Shown in pieces: positions 21,484-32,322 of a stretch of 64,000 nucleotides of DNA; positions within the stretch are counted from its first letter, which is position 1; each line of letters starts with the position of its first letter. A model generated the notes under the pieces. It was not told the DNA's origin. It was given only the letters and a program-made list of their open reading frames with translations, and made no database searches. The translations under genes were made by a program, and so were the position numbers. Source of the stretch: Eublepharis macularius (taxonomy: Eukaryota; Chordata; Lepidosauria; Squamata; Eublepharidae); the NCBI RefSeq assembly GCF_028583425.1, contig NC_072802.1, positions 14,021,926 through 14,085,925 on the forward strand, written 5' to 3'.

Positions 21484-21555
21484 ATGAGCGCCGGGCACGT
21501 CGTCTGCACGGGCTGGCTCATCAAGTCGCCCCCGGAGAAGAAGCTCAAGCGATAC
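21484..21555 (+). CDS. GAB3: GAB-family adaptor, coding exon 1 (probably GAB3)
   Basis: The 24 codons read MSAGHVVCTGWLIKSPPEKK followed by LKRY, the start of the PH domain in GRB2-associated-binding proteins. GAB proteins are cytosolic docking adaptors. Their PH domain binds membrane phosphoinositides, and after tyrosine phosphorylation they recruit PI3K and SHP2 downstream of growth factor and cytokine receptors. The exon ends after RY, where known GAB genes have their first coding junction, and is followed by a consensus donor GTGAGT. The start has A at -3. The MSAG opening and an aliphatic residue at position 13 (Arg in GAB1 and GAB2) favour GAB3. The residues VVC and PPEKK are shared with GAB1/GAB2, so those paralogues are not fully excluded. 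The following PH-domain exon is not in this window. Confidence 0.85.
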
Positions 21556-21561
21556 GTGAGT
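21556..21561 (+). promoter_or_regulatory. GAB3: 5' splice donor of GAB intron 1
   Basis: TAC|GTGAGT is a strong U1-type donor exactly at the conserved exon 1/2 boundary of GAB genes, in phase 0. The intron runs past the right edge of the window. Confidence 0.85.
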
Positions 21562-21800
21562 AACGACGGACGGGGGAAAGAAGGGGCGCCTGCGCTGCCC
21601 GGCTTGCGCAGCCCGCCGGCCAGTTTGCAGGGCAGGCTGCGCGCGGAGGCGAGATGCGGAGCCCTGCCCGGTGCCCGCTGCGCCCGGCGCTTGCAGCGGC
21701 TTCCCCGGACCTCCCCAGCCCCCCGCCGCCCCCCGCCCTCTTTCTCTCCCCGAGTCGAGCGCCGGGGCGGTGGTTACGCAACCGACTCCGGTTCGAAAAA

Positions 21801-23315
21801 CCACATTTTCTGTTTCAGTTATAAGGTGCCTGTTTTGCAACCGAAAGGCGAAGGCATCTCCTTTGCCGCGGGGGGACTTGCGGAGAACTTCTTGCCTTCT
21901 TAAGCCGGAGGGGGGGGGGCGACCGACAACCCGGCGACAACAGGAGCCTTTTTTCGCCCCTGCTCAGCTGCAGGGATCTGGGAGTCTGCCCCTGCGGGTG
22001 ATCCGAAGTTGTTTGTATCCCCTCCTGGCGCACGTCTCTCCGTTGCTTCCATTTGCCCCTCGCGAATTTCCCAGCTGGAAAGTTCAGAGGTGCCTTGGGA
22101 AGGGTCACACGAACGAGGCTAGGGACTGGCCACTTTATGTGGGGCTGCAAAGGGGTTTGGCGCTATGCAAAACGAGGTCTGATTTCTTTCCCATCCACCG
22201 ACCCCATATTTTTTAAAAAAATTGTCGTAGTGTTTACAAAAAACAACAGCCTTGCAAGGTTGGAAGGAAGCCGTATTGTGCAGCAAAGAATGTGTCCTTT
22301 CTTTTGCCTTCCTGGAACTTGGCCAATGCTCCCTGATGTCCCTAAGCAAATTGCTCCACACACCCCTCCAGCCAGGCTTCTCTGTCAAGCCTGTTCTTTT
22401 CCAGGTTTGGCTGGTTCTGCCTCCGTTTGCTGATTCGTCTGCTGGGCGGAGGTCAGGTTGCTTTTGTGCCCTGGGAGGGCTGAATGGAATGTGCAGTGGG
22501 GTGGCCGAGGGACTCCCCAAGGTGCAGAACACACACCTTGCTCTTGGCTGCGTAGATGTTGGGCGAGTTGTGACGGGGGCGGGGAGGTGGATGGGAGAAC
22601 GACATTTTGCCCCTCTCAAGAAAGGGCTGCCGCCAAATGTGGCTCTTGCGAGCCTGAAGCCTTCCTCTAGCCTCTTCCTGTCCCCTTCAGTCCCCTGAGC
22701 TTGTTGGTATTCTTCTAAAGACAAGGGCTGAAACTGGTCAAGGAACACACCTCTTGTGCAATGTGTTCCCCATCTTCACCCCCCCCAAATGAACACACCC
22801 AATTAACTGTATGCGTGTGCAGGGAGGAGGGGGGATCTGAGAATGTTTCTCTAATCATCATTTCTTTGAATCGGGCTCCGTTGGCTTTGGGTGCCTGAAT
22901 ATTTCCCCTTCTTTGCTTGATGAAGCTTTTTTCTTACTTTAAATAACGGTTCCAGCCAGTCTCCAGGGAGCTGGGTATAAATAGCAATCTGTAGTGTCTT
23001 TGGATTTGATTTCCTTGTTCACATAGACATCAGTGGGCCTATTTGGAGTAAGAAATGCAGCAAAGAACAGTTATGTAGTAGCGCACACGCACACACACAG
23101 GATAACATCACCCAGTTGATATTGTTAGCAACTCTTAACAGCAAAACCATTTGAAGGGTGACTCAGAAAGCGGTCCACACACTATTTTACATGCTTGCCT
23201 TGCAATTCAGATGGCCTGTGTGGTGTGGGCCCAGTGAGCCATAAGCAGGAGGGTTTTAGGATCTAGGCCCAAGGATCCAGGCCACAAGCCTCTGATTCTC
23301 CCAGTGCTCCTTAAC
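21801..23315. other. 5' part of intron 1, no repeat recognised
   Basis: Composition falls from GC-rich to average. There is a short CA run at 23085-23100. Open frames up to 209 codons (22119-22748, minus) overlap the island edge and show no domain. Confidence 0.45.
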
Positions 23316-23702
23316 ATGGGGGTCCCTAACCTTTTTGAGCCCATGGGCATCTTCAGAATTTTGAGAGGGAAAGGTGAGCACCACCACTTCAAAATGGCCG
23401 TCACACAGGAGATAGAGCCAAACTCCCCAACAGTTGCCTCAGGGAGGCTGAGTGGAACAGGATACCTCACACCTCCTGGGAAGAGGAAATGCTGAAGTGG
23501 GAATGGAACCACATACTGACTGAGGAAAGCTCAGGTGCTTACCAGTCCTCCACACCCTCCAGTTCAAAATCCTTTCATTTGAAGGAGGGCCATCAATAAC
23601 AATCCTTGCCTTATGAAACCCACTTTCTGAAAAGCTTGTTGAGCACCAAGAGAAGTAGTGACGGGTGCTGTGGCACCCAGGGGTGCCACATTGGGGAACC
23701 CG
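23316..23702. mobile_element. hAT-like non-autonomous repeat remnant
   Basis: The left part 'gggggtccctaacctttttg' and the right part 'gccacattggggaaccc' form weak inverted ends. 'ttcaaaatggccgtcac' is an internal landmark. Related sequence flanks the solo LTR near 43230 and occurs near 63620. The superfamily call is from the general 'GTCCCCAACC' end seen in many amniote hAT repeats. Confidence 0.45.
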
Positions 23703-24134
23703 CTCTACTGCATTGCCTACAGTGGTTTCTGGCACCAGAGTTCTGGCCTCTGCTGCTGAACGTGCACACATGTATATGCTTTATTCCTGTGTATCTAGTG
23801 ATGACTTTGTCACATTGAAGTCCTGCTCAGGCATCCCATTTTTATCCTTTTTATAACCTTCAGAGACAGAGACTGCATCCACACAGTCTTGGCTATCGTA
23901 CTGTTGTGCAATTCTTTGCTACTGGATTGTTGTGTCCATACCAGAAAATCCAGTAGCCAGCAATTGCTATAGCATGCCAGTAACGTCATGTCGAACTGTT
24001 TGTGAATGCGGCTCTGAGAGAGTGGTTTATTTAAGTGAGCATCATAGCTGAGCAAGATTTGAACTTGGATCTTTCCACTCTGACTCCACCTAGTGCATAA
24101 CAGGATTAGCCTGGCTATGCCATGAGGGAGCGAG
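23703..24134. other. No recognisable feature
   Basis: Ordinary intronic sequence. Confidence 0.4.
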
Positions 24135-24146
24135 AACTGAGAATAA

Positions 24147-24407
24147 GATCCAGAGGAGTTAGCCGTGTTAGTCTGTAGTAGCAAAATCAAAAAGAGTCCA
24201 GTAGCACCTTTAAGACTAACCAATTTTATTGTAGCATAAGCTTTCGAGAATCAAGTTCTCTTCGTCAGATGCATGGTACACCCCTCCTCTTCTATATTTG
24301 ACCAGTTTATGTACCATGCATCTGACGAAGAGACCTGTGATTCTCGAAAGCTTATGCTACAATAAAATTGGTTAGTCTTAAAGGTGCTACTGGACTCTTT
24401 TTGATTG
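24147..24407 (-). mobile_element. R1 SINE-like repeat, inverted dimer (copy 2)
   Basis: Minus-strand body ending CTCCTCTGGATC with an inverted arm of about 115 nt. The arms meet around 'catggtacacccctcc' (24270-24310). A perfect 12-bp target duplication AACTGAGAATAA flanks it (24135-24146 and 24408-24419). Confidence 0.85.
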
Positions 24408-24504
24408 AACTGAGAATAAACTGCAGTTGAGTTTGCTTTTTAATCACACGGTCTTGCTGTTGGTTTCCTGAGTTTGTGTGTCCCTAAGTGAAGCATTTTA
24501 TTTG

Positions 24505-24722
24505 GAAGGCACATGATGCAATCACCTTGCTGAAGACCCAAGTTCGAATTCCCACTGCTCCGTGGAAGCTGGCTTGCTGACCCGGGGCCATCGCTCTCTC
24601 AGGTTATTGTTATGTGGATAAAATGGAGGAGAGGAGAGTGATAATGAAAGCCATGAAACATCCCTGCTGGGAAGGAAAATGGGGTATAAATATCTAAAGG
24701 AGGAGGGCAAATAAATAAGGAA
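24505..24722 (+). mobile_element. tRNA-derived SINE, diverged
   Basis: A B-box-like 'aagttcgaattcccactg' is followed by 'gtggaagctggcttgctga', 'ggataaaatgg' and a 3' 'ggggtataaatatctaaa' tail. Same type as 35475, 56515 and 62425. Confidence 0.55.
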
Positions 24723-24749
24723 GGTCTGCTGGAAACCTACATGGAATTG

Positions 24750-24802
24750 ACAGTGCAATCCTAAACAGAGTTAAACTAGTAACTGCTTAGGATTGCAGTG
24801 TT
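24750..24802. repeat. Short inverted repeat
   Basis: 'acagtgcaatcctaaacag' is matched by 'cttaggattgcagtgtta' across a short spacer. It is a minimal copy of a dispersed palindromic repeat; one arm also occurs at 15890. Confidence 0.5.
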
Positions 24803-24805
24803 AGT

Positions 24806-25005
24806 GTATCATAGAATCACAGAGTTGGAAGGGGCCAACCACAGACCATCTAGTCCAACCCCCTGCCCAGTGCAGGATCAGCCTAAAGCATCCCTGACAA
24901 AGATTCATCCAGCCTCTTCTTGAAAACTGCCAGTGAAGGGGAGCTCACCACCTCCCTCGGCAGCTGATTCCACTTCTGAACTGCAAGACTCCCTTGAGTC
25001 TTGTG
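24806..25005 (-). mobile_element. CR1-type LINE 3' end
   Basis: The plus strand begins 'tcatagaatcacagagttgg' and continues 'catctagtccaaccccctgc' and 'gcctcttcttgaaaactgcc'. This is the reverse complement of the CR1 3' untranslated end with its ATTCTRTG-type terminus. Confidence 0.75.
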
Positions 25006-25064
25006 ATAGAAGGAAGGCAAGATACACATTTATTTGACAGTTATGAATGAGTAAATGATGTGGG

Positions 25065-25240
25065 TTTCTGTATGGTTTGGGAGATAGTGTTGGTCTTAGT
25101 TCTGGGAGATTCAGGTTCGAATGCCGCCCATGAGAATAGACTTTGCAAATTACTGTTTTTTCCCCTTCAGACCCTGTAGAATAAGAACAGTAATGGCATT
25201 AAGATACACACTGTCTCTTGGAGGATGAGAAATCGTGCGC
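25065..25240 (+). mobile_element. tRNA-derived SINE fragment, diverged
   Basis: 'gagattcaggttcgaatgcc' looks like a B box in the SINE context seen at 35475. The 3' body is short and worn. Confidence 0.4.
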
Positions 25241-27215
25241 ACACAGATGTTTTATGATCTGGTAACACCACTTCAGTTAAATTTCTTTAGGGTAAATTAA
25301 TTGTAAGTTAACTTATGAAGTTAATTACTTGAACTGAAATGGCTTTAGGATTGTAAGCACAATGTTTTGTTATCTTGCTCTAGCATATGTTTAAAATTAT
25401 AACCCAGATCCTGAGCATATAGTATTCTTGCACTGGTGGAAAACATTTGTGTTTGCACAATAATACGAAATGGGGCCTCTTATTTTCAGCTCTGATACGC
25501 ACTCGTGGTTAACTTCCAACAACAGCAGTCAGTGGAGGAAATTCTTGGTTTTCGTGAAAACAGAAACACTTCTGAGATAAGGAGATGACAGACTATTGCA
25601 AAATTATTCTTTGGGAGCCAAAGTTAATTTCTTGCCCTGATGATGCCTTAGACCCGCCAGTGAGAGACAAGCGAAGCCTGCAGTTGGCTCCGTGTCTGCG
25701 CTAGCAGTTGGAAGCCAGCGGGGAACAGAATTGTCGTGCTGGAACATTTATTTTCAGGCTGCACATCTAGCGGGTCGTAGAATTTGGGTTCTGAGAATCT
25801 TATCACGGTCAAACAAAAGGAGCTAGCGTTTGGAAGTGCAGGACGCGCACACGAGATTGCTCACATGCCATGTTTTCAAAATAGATCCTAGTCTGGAAGG
25901 CTGATGTGTTCCGATAAGAGGTGTTTTCTGAAATGATAACTCGTGCAGTCAGATATCAGTTTTTGATGAAGGGTTATTGATATTGAGGGTGTGTTTTTTT
26001 TTTAACTAACTGGTTCATTTTTGTGGTTTTCACACATGACAGGTTTTGCTAATGTTTACAATGCTCAGGAAAAGTATCCATGTATTACATTACCATTACA
26101 GTGCATATGGTTAAAAAGAAGGCTCCCCCATGGTTTTTTCCCCTTGTGCAGAGCTGAGAATTGGGAGCTAAGCTCTAGCACCAGGCAAAAGAGAAGGAAG
26201 GGGTAACAAAGTATCTGTGGCTCCTGTGAGAGTTCCATTCTTGCTGCTAAAATAGTCTTCATATGCTGCTGTTTTGCATTTTAGAAATTGTTTCCTTGAT
26301 GCTAAATGCACAAGAACAGCATGGTGTAGGGACGGTTCACAAGTATAAAGTGTTTTATTTTGCTGGAAAAATTAAGTGGCTAGAATGTTTATTCTGTCTA
26401 AAGCTGTACATGTCTTTCACAAACAGTGTTGGGTTTCTAAAGAACCCTGAGTACAAAATGAATCTATGAAATGCCCCTTACTCCTTTGCCTAGGTTGCAG
26501 TCCCTCAGCATGTTCTGCCCTAGAGAATATTTGAAAATTGTAGGAAGCGATAGACTAGAAAGTCATATCCTTGTTCTGAAAGTACTCTGACAAAGTTATT
26601 CTAGCCACGAGTTTCTTTCTGCTTTGAGTGAATGATCCATCCTAGCTTGCGAGTGAAGTAGCGGAGAGGGGGGCAAAGCTAATCCATCCTGGACTTCAGC
26701 TGTGGTAGAGCATTTCGAAGCAAAGCCTGGTTGATGCTCTTCATGGCAGACAAATTTTCTACTTGTCCACCTATATGTTTCTTGGTGAACACCCCTCATT
26801 TATTTACTTCTTTATTTATTTATCACCCTATAAAAGCTTGGAGTAGTATATCAGGTTAGATCCCACAGACCTGTTATATGAGTTGAGGCATTTTCCTCTG
26901 GTAGAAAGAGTTTTTGCCTACAGAGAGCATTGAGTGTCTAGTGTCAGGAGAAAGCTCCTTTCGCCAGAGAAAAGTGCTGGTTCTAGCAGAATTAGTCCAT
27001 TCAGCTATCACACTGGACTGCAGTTCAACTACAGTTCGTTGCAACCGGCATGAATGTGGATTGCTTGTGGAGTGCCCACGCTCCCCTCCTACCTTCTTTC
27101 ATGCTTGGAGCACAATAACAAATTCTAAGTGAAAACAAATGGTAGATGCCCAAGATGTCCAAATTCTGGTGCCTAGATGAACTAAAGTTTGTCATCCCCT
27201 TTCCCAGTTGATTCT
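25241..27215. other. Intron sequence, nothing recognised
   Basis: AT-rich, no exon-like frame with splice sites, no clear repeat terminus. There is a small (TTTA)n patch at 26803-26822. Confidence 0.45.
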
Positions 27216-27230
27216 AAACCCAGGTTATAG

Positions 27231-27482
27231 ATCCAGAGGAGTTAGCCATGTTCGTCTGTAGTTGCAAAATAGTAGCTTTAAGACTACTATTTTGGGAGCA
27301 GCTTTAAGGAGCAGCTTTAAGGAGCAGCTTTAAGACTAATCAACTTTATTGTAGCATAAGCTTTTGAGAGCCACACCTGTCTTCTGACGATGCATCTGAT
27401 GAAGAGAGCTGTGGTTCTCGAAAGCTTATGCTACAATAAAGTTGGTTAGTCTTAAAGGTGCTACTGGACTCTTTACTATTTT
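27231..27482 (-). mobile_element. R1 SINE-like repeat, inverted dimer (copy 3)
   Basis: Minus-strand body with an inverted arm of about 100 nt. A short internal triplication of 'gagcagctttaag' lies at 27296-27335. The flanks contain AAACCCAGGTT before and AAACCCAGATT after, a probable diverged target duplication. Confidence 0.75.
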
Positions 27483-27674
27483 AAAACCCAGATTGCCTCT
27501 CAGGTGGGGCTTGTGTACAGGAAAACAAATCCTAAGGCTCCCAGGTGGATCTCTCACGCCATTGGTTTCATTTGAAGTTCTTTCCCTTCTTATATGTGGG
27601 AAGGACAGAAGGGCCTGGAAGGAGTGAGGGGGTACAAGCTGGAGAGACAATCTACATTTCTGCTTCTTGTACCA

Positions 27675-27795
27675 GTGTAGCATAGTGGGAATGTCGGACT
27701 AGGATCCTCAAGCGCCCAGGTCTTCCATGGAAGCTTGCTGGGTGACCTTAGGCCAGAGACAGACACACTCTGCATCTTTCTCTTCTTCAGGTATT
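27675..27795 (+). mobile_element. tRNA-derived SINE fragment
   Basis: 'agtgtagcatagtgggaatg' and 'tccatggaagcttgctgggt' match the head and middle of the 35475-type SINE. Confidence 0.5.
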
Positions 27796-29215
27796 GTGCA
27801 TTGGCGCCATTCACAAGTTATGCTTTCCCCGCTGAAGATGAGACCGCCGCACCCTTCTGGCTGATGTAATATGCAGACCTGGGACACTGGCCTGTACTAC
27901 CCTGCGATCAAATGTCAATGCATTCCCACCACCTTCTCATCAGCTCTACTGCTATTTTATTGGTGCCCTTCCTCCTCTGCAAAAGGCCTTCTCAGTTTCA
28001 CTCATGTCAGGGCAATTTCTTTCTTTTCTTAAATTAAAAATATTCCTAGCGCGCATACTTGCTACCCTTTCAAAAGAGAACCCCCCCACCCCACATTTCC
28101 ACACACCCTCATCCCCAGAGCAGAAGCGATGATGGCAGGAAAAAGCAGAGGATGGGTGAAATTTTTGCTGCATCAGTTAAGCTGGCAAGACTTTCTTCTC
28201 TAGCATATTTCTGTTCAGGGGGGAAAGCTGAAAATGTGGAAGAGAGAAGGTTTTTCTTTTTCTTTTTAGCATTCCCTGTGAAGGAAATGTCTCTGGTGAG
28301 GGCCATATTAGATTTTGTAAGAGAAAGGAAAGTTCTGAACCTCCAACCTCATATTTCCTTTATAATACTAATTCAGGGACTGGGTAGAATCCTTGTGTGC
28401 TGCCTCGATTCTCCACTTGGCCGGCTCCGCGCCCCCCCCCCCCCCGGTAGTGGAGATAGAAATCAGCCCAGTTGGGATAAAACACGTTTACAGGGAAATA
28501 AAACAGGAGCCAGGAAAAAGTTGGAATAAATGTTGGGCTTCTGCTTTAGTTTGATATTACAGCCTAACGTAGCTGCCCATCTAGAATCTCCATTTCTAGG
28601 AGCAGTCAGTGGCTACTGGGTGGATAAGATGACCGTTCCCCCCCCCCCGCTCCGATCCTAAGTGCCCCCATGACTTCATATTCCTCATTATCTTGGCATA
28701 TGCAGGTTTATAATCATTTGTGTGCCAATATACTGTCTGGGTTGGCAGAAAGATTGAGCATGGTGGGGTTATGAGCTCTTTTGGGCTCTCAGGAGGTGGG
28801 AGAGCTTGACTGGGCAATGAAGGATGCTCTTACCTAGCCCAAGGTTATATATGCTGAATACAATCATTTTCAGCCAACTCATTTCTCTTGGACGGTTATT
28901 TGGGTGGTGCTGTAGTAGCCCCAAAGTCCCTGATTAATCTTTGAAGGCATGTTTTCAGTGTGCAGGAGTACCACATTATAAATCACATTCTAAAGGCCAA
29001 ATACACGTGCAACCTGTTTTTAATGTTCTGAAATAACTGCTCCAGAAGGACTTGGTAGTCGATACAGCCAGCATTCAGCAAGTCTGGAGAAGAGGAGGAA
29101 ATATATATTGTGCTAACGAGCCTAATACTACGCTCAAGCATTACTGGGAAACTGTTAATGGGCTGGCAGGCAGAAATGGGTGAAAAAGTATGATGCCACT
29201 TCCAAGGCTTCTTTG
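27796..29215. other. Intron sequence with poly-C runs
   Basis: Homopolymer C runs lie at 28432-28446 and 28640-28649. The 156-codon open frame at 28059-28529 has no recognisable domain. Confidence 0.45.
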
Positions 29216-29223
29216 AATTCGCA

Positions 29224-29584
29224 CAGGGCTTTTTTTCAGCGGGAACACGGTGGAACGGAGTTCCAGCACCTCTTGAAAATGGTCACATGGCTAGTGGCCC
29301 CGCCCCCTGATCTCCAGACAGAGGGGAGTTGAGATTGCCCTCCTTGCAGCTCCAGCGGCGCAGAGGGCAATCTAAACTTCCCTCTTGTCTGGCGGTCAGG
29401 GGGTGGGGCTACCGGCCATGTGACCATTTTCGCCAAGGGCCCTTGTTCCAGCTGACCCAAAAGTGATGTCAAAACTCCCCCCTTGTTCCAGCTGACCCAA
29501 AGTGATGTCATTGTGCGGTTCTGAGTTCCACCACCTCTTTTCCTCTTGAATTCCACCATCTCTTTTCCCAGAAAAAAAGCCCCG
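29224..29584. mobile_element. hAT MITE, family H (copy 4)
   Basis: Starts CAGGGCTTTTTTTCAGCGG. The right end is mutated to CCCCG. The target duplication is AATTCGCA / CATTCGCA (29216-29223 and 29585-29592, one mismatch). The right arm carries a local direct duplication ('ccttgttccagctgacccaa' twice, 29441-29510). Confidence 0.85.
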
Positions 29585-29592
29585 CATTCGCA

Positions 29593-30244
29593 TATACTAG
29601 GAATCTTCCTGTTTATGAACTTCACATTGCTAGTTTTACTGTCTCCCAGGGAATTGTCATCTTGTGCTTTTTTAAAGCACCATGCATGTTGATGATGCTA
29701 TATAAATAATGAATGATAACTGATTTGTAATCTTGCTGTGCTTACTCACACAAGCTTTATTAGGATTAAGGAAAAAATAGTCTCCTCCTGTAACAGTTAG
29801 GAAGCCTTGCAAGTGCTTTGAACTACCATTGCAGGATCTGAATTCAAATCCATTCTTGGCCGTAGAAATCAGCCCCTTATCTGCAAAATGAGGATAGTTA
29901 AAAGTGACCATGCAAGGAAAAAGTATTTTTAATAGACAGAACTTAATTAAAAGTGCTTTGAGAACCCCTGTTCCAAGGAAATTGTCTTTCAGCTGTCGAG
30001 ATTCTTAAAGTAAACTCTATGTGGCAAGCCTTATAAATCGTATGTATGAACGACCCATATGCCGTTGCTCATGTCTTCTATAAACTCCTCCGGATTAGCG
30101 GAGGTTATACAAACCCTGCCTAGAATCACCATTAGTATAAACTGTAGAATCTGCCCTCCTCATAAAACAGCTGTTTGTGCATTCAGAACTGTTACAAACT
30201 CTGGAGTTTATAGATGGAATCTACAGATGTGACAGTCTGTTGCT
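29593..30244. other. Intron sequence, possible MIR-like trace
   Basis: 'ttatctgcaaaatgagga' (29878-29895) resembles a MIR/CORE-SINE motif. Otherwise nothing is recognised. Confidence 0.35.
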
Positions 30245-30258
30245 AGGATGACAGCAAT

Positions 30259-31119
30259 TACTAGTAGGCAAAACTACGGGCAACCCCAGACTAACAATTA
30301 TAGTTGCAGAAAACAAGCCAGGGAACTTACCAGAAATATATTTTTCATATATTATGTGAAAAAGTGCAGTAGTGCAAAAGTGCAATGATTCAATTATAAT
30401 AATTTACAATATAATTTTACAATACAAGAATACACAAACACACAGTCATTACAAGAAGTCTTCCATAGTCCGTAGAAAATATCCTATGCGTTAAAGTGCA
30501 AAGTGTCTGTTGCAATAAGAAGCCGGAGGTGGAGAGTGGCAATGAGCTCGTATATCCTTTCACAGTCCAAAGATTAAATTAATTCAAAAACGCCGACGGG
30601 AATATGCAGGCAGATTTCAATTAACCCGTTTCGTGAGTAAACAACTCACTTCATCCTGGGCATGAACATTTCGGACTGGACCCACTCTCTTAGTTGGCCG
30701 TGGTCTGTTGGCCCCGAAGCAGTCTGGACACAAGCGTTGTTGATGACCAGTTCCTTGTCGGGTCTCGGTCCTGCAGAGTGTTCCATCTCCTTGTTCCACC
30801 TGCTAATTTCTCTCTCTGCTGTTTAAGTCATTTAGATATTGCTTTACCTTCAAAAGCCATGCTTACTGTTTCTCGTGAATATCACTTAGTTACTCTTGAA
30901 TATGCTACATGAATATGCTCCTATGCACTTTAACGCATAGGATATTTTCTACGGACTATGGAAGACTTCTTGTAATGACTGTGTGTTTGTGTATTATTGT
31001 ATTGTAAAATTATATTGTAAATTATTATAATTGAATCATTGCACTTTTGCACTACTGCACTTTTTCACATAATATATGAAAAATATATTTCTGATAAGTT
31101 CCCTGGCTTGTTTTCTGCA
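30259..31119. mobile_element. Long foldback insertion with 14-bp target duplication
   Basis: Two nearly identical arms of about 200 bp lie in inverted orientation (30304-30502 and 30923-31120). Their outer ends read TTGCAGAAAACAAGCCAGGG and its complement. They enclose about 420 bp of unique sequence. A perfect 14-bp direct repeat AGGATGACAGCAAT (30245-30258 and 31120-31133) brackets the unit. About 45 bp outside the left arm lie inside the duplication. No coding sequence is recognised. The family is unknown to me. Confidence 0.7.
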
Positions 31120-31384
31120 AGGATGACAGCAATAGCAAATGCTAACTAGCCAGGAATCGACAGTTTGAGGGGGTCACAGCCTCTCCCTTTCCTACAAACT
31201 CAGCAAGGTGAGTGAGCATAAAAAGAAAGTGTTACGAAGATCGTGATGCCTGCTGATCTGCTGGGAAAGCTTTTAAAAACTAGGGATAGCTGTGCCATGC
31301 AGCGTGGGTACCAGTGATCTTTCCCGTTGGAAAACACTAAGATTTATATTTATGTTTGTTGCCTCAAAGGACATCTGAGAATAA

Positions 31385-31575
31385 TGGAACAAGCAGTTCG
31401 TTGGGTAGGGGTCCTAGTCACTGGCACAGCACATGCCCTGTGTGCACAAGATTCTGGCTTCAGTTCCTGGCATCTCCTGGTAGCTGACATTGGGAAGAGC
31501 CTTCTTGGTTGGACCACCAGTCTAATTCATAATGAGGCAGCTTTCTATGTTTGCAGTGGCTGTATCTTAGCGGCA
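31385..31575 (+). mobile_element. tRNA-derived SINE, type B
   Basis: The head is worn but 'ggcttcagttcctggcatct' is a B-box region. The 3' part 'ccagtctaattcataatgag' and 'gcagctttctatgttt' matches the squamate SINE that ends in 'aaggcagcttcatgtg'-like sequence. Other copies: 38745 (-), 50876 (+). Confidence 0.65.
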
Positions 31576-31646
31576 GAGAAGGCCCCAGACTCAGACTCTT
31601 GCTAAGGTAGCAGAGAATGCAGCGGTTCACAGCTTTCTGTCAAGCA

Positions 31647-32322
31647 TCCTACTATATAAAAGGCTAACCGTGTTCCAGACAACTCACTTCCTACCCTGGT
31701 GTGCCTCCAGAGGGTGTTGTTGCGGAGGGAAGCCCAGAAGAGGCAGCCAGACCTCCAGAGAGTATGCCACGGCAGGAAGCCCAGGCCAGGAGCAGGCGTG
31801 GAGCAGGCGGCAATGCCTGTCCCCTGCCTTCACCCAGCTGGGATTAGGAACGGAGCAGGTGGCAATGCTCTCTTCCTTTTCACATAGTTGGGATCAGGTG
31901 TGGAGCAAGTGGCAATGCTTGACCTCTGCCTTCACCTGCCTGGGATCAGGAGGGGAGCAGGAGGCAATGCCCCCCCCTGCATTTTATATAAGCTGAACGT
32001 TTGGGGAGTGTGGTGTTATTTATGAAATGTATTAATAATATTGTATGAATTGTGATGAATTGTACATGACAAATTAGCATTTGAGCACTTGGACACTTTA
32101 AATTGCATGAATTGATTTTGTAGTTATAAGTGGGTTTTTTTCCCTCCTGGGTGGGATATTTCTTTTCACTGATTGGGATCAGGAGCAGAGCAGGTGGCAG
32201 TGTTTGCTCCCCGCCTTCACCCTGCCAGGATCAGTCATGCAGGAGGAGGCATTGCCCGCCTGCCCACCCTCCCCTTTTTAGAGCCTGTTGTATTTTTTCC
32301 TGCAACGGGCTTTGTTACTAGT
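31647..32322 (+). mobile_element. Non-autonomous Helitron with internal repeats
   Basis: Starts TCCTACTATATAAAAGGCTA and ends CTAGT (CTRRT). It sits between host A (31646) and T (32323), as Helitrons do. An 8-bp stem (32283-32290 with 32303-32310, GCCTGTTG/CAACGGGC) lies 12 nt before the 3' end. There is no Rep/helicase coding. The interior has about four diverged tandem units built on 'gggatcaggagtggagcagg' and 'tggcaatgc' (31790-31985), with a partial unit near 32166-32215. Rolling-circle transposition would be supplied in trans. Confidence 0.85.
31785..31985. repeat. Minisatellite inside the Helitron
   Basis: Imperfect tandem units of roughly 55-60 bp, each with 'gagcaggnggcaatgc' and 'ccttcacc'. 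They differ by substitutions and small gaps. Confidence 0.7.

Larger units (their letters stand above)
20700..21800. promoter_or_regulatory. CpG island at the GAB-family promoter
   Basis: Base composition changes abruptly to very GC-rich with dense CpG, ending shortly after exon 1. Long open frames on both strands here are composition artefacts. The island covers the likely transcription start region and the first coding exon, as is usual for broadly expressed vertebrate genes. I see no convincing TATA box, so dispersed initiation is likely. Confidence 0.85.

Noticed and set aside
20655..21563. 302-codon open frame overlapping the GAB exon
   Set aside because: It is out of frame with the GAB exon, lies in the CpG island and has arginine/proline/alanine-rich low-complexity content typical of GC-driven open frames.
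21304..21840. 178-codon minus-strand open frame
   Set aside because: Antisense shadow of the CpG island with no domain or splice signals.
22119..22748. 209-codon minus-strand open frame
   Set aside because: No domain recognised. It lies in the first intron next to the CpG island and is most likely a chance frame.
28059..28529. 156-codon open frame
   Set aside because: No recognisable domain, includes poly-C and T-rich low-complexity stretches, and has no supporting splice structure.
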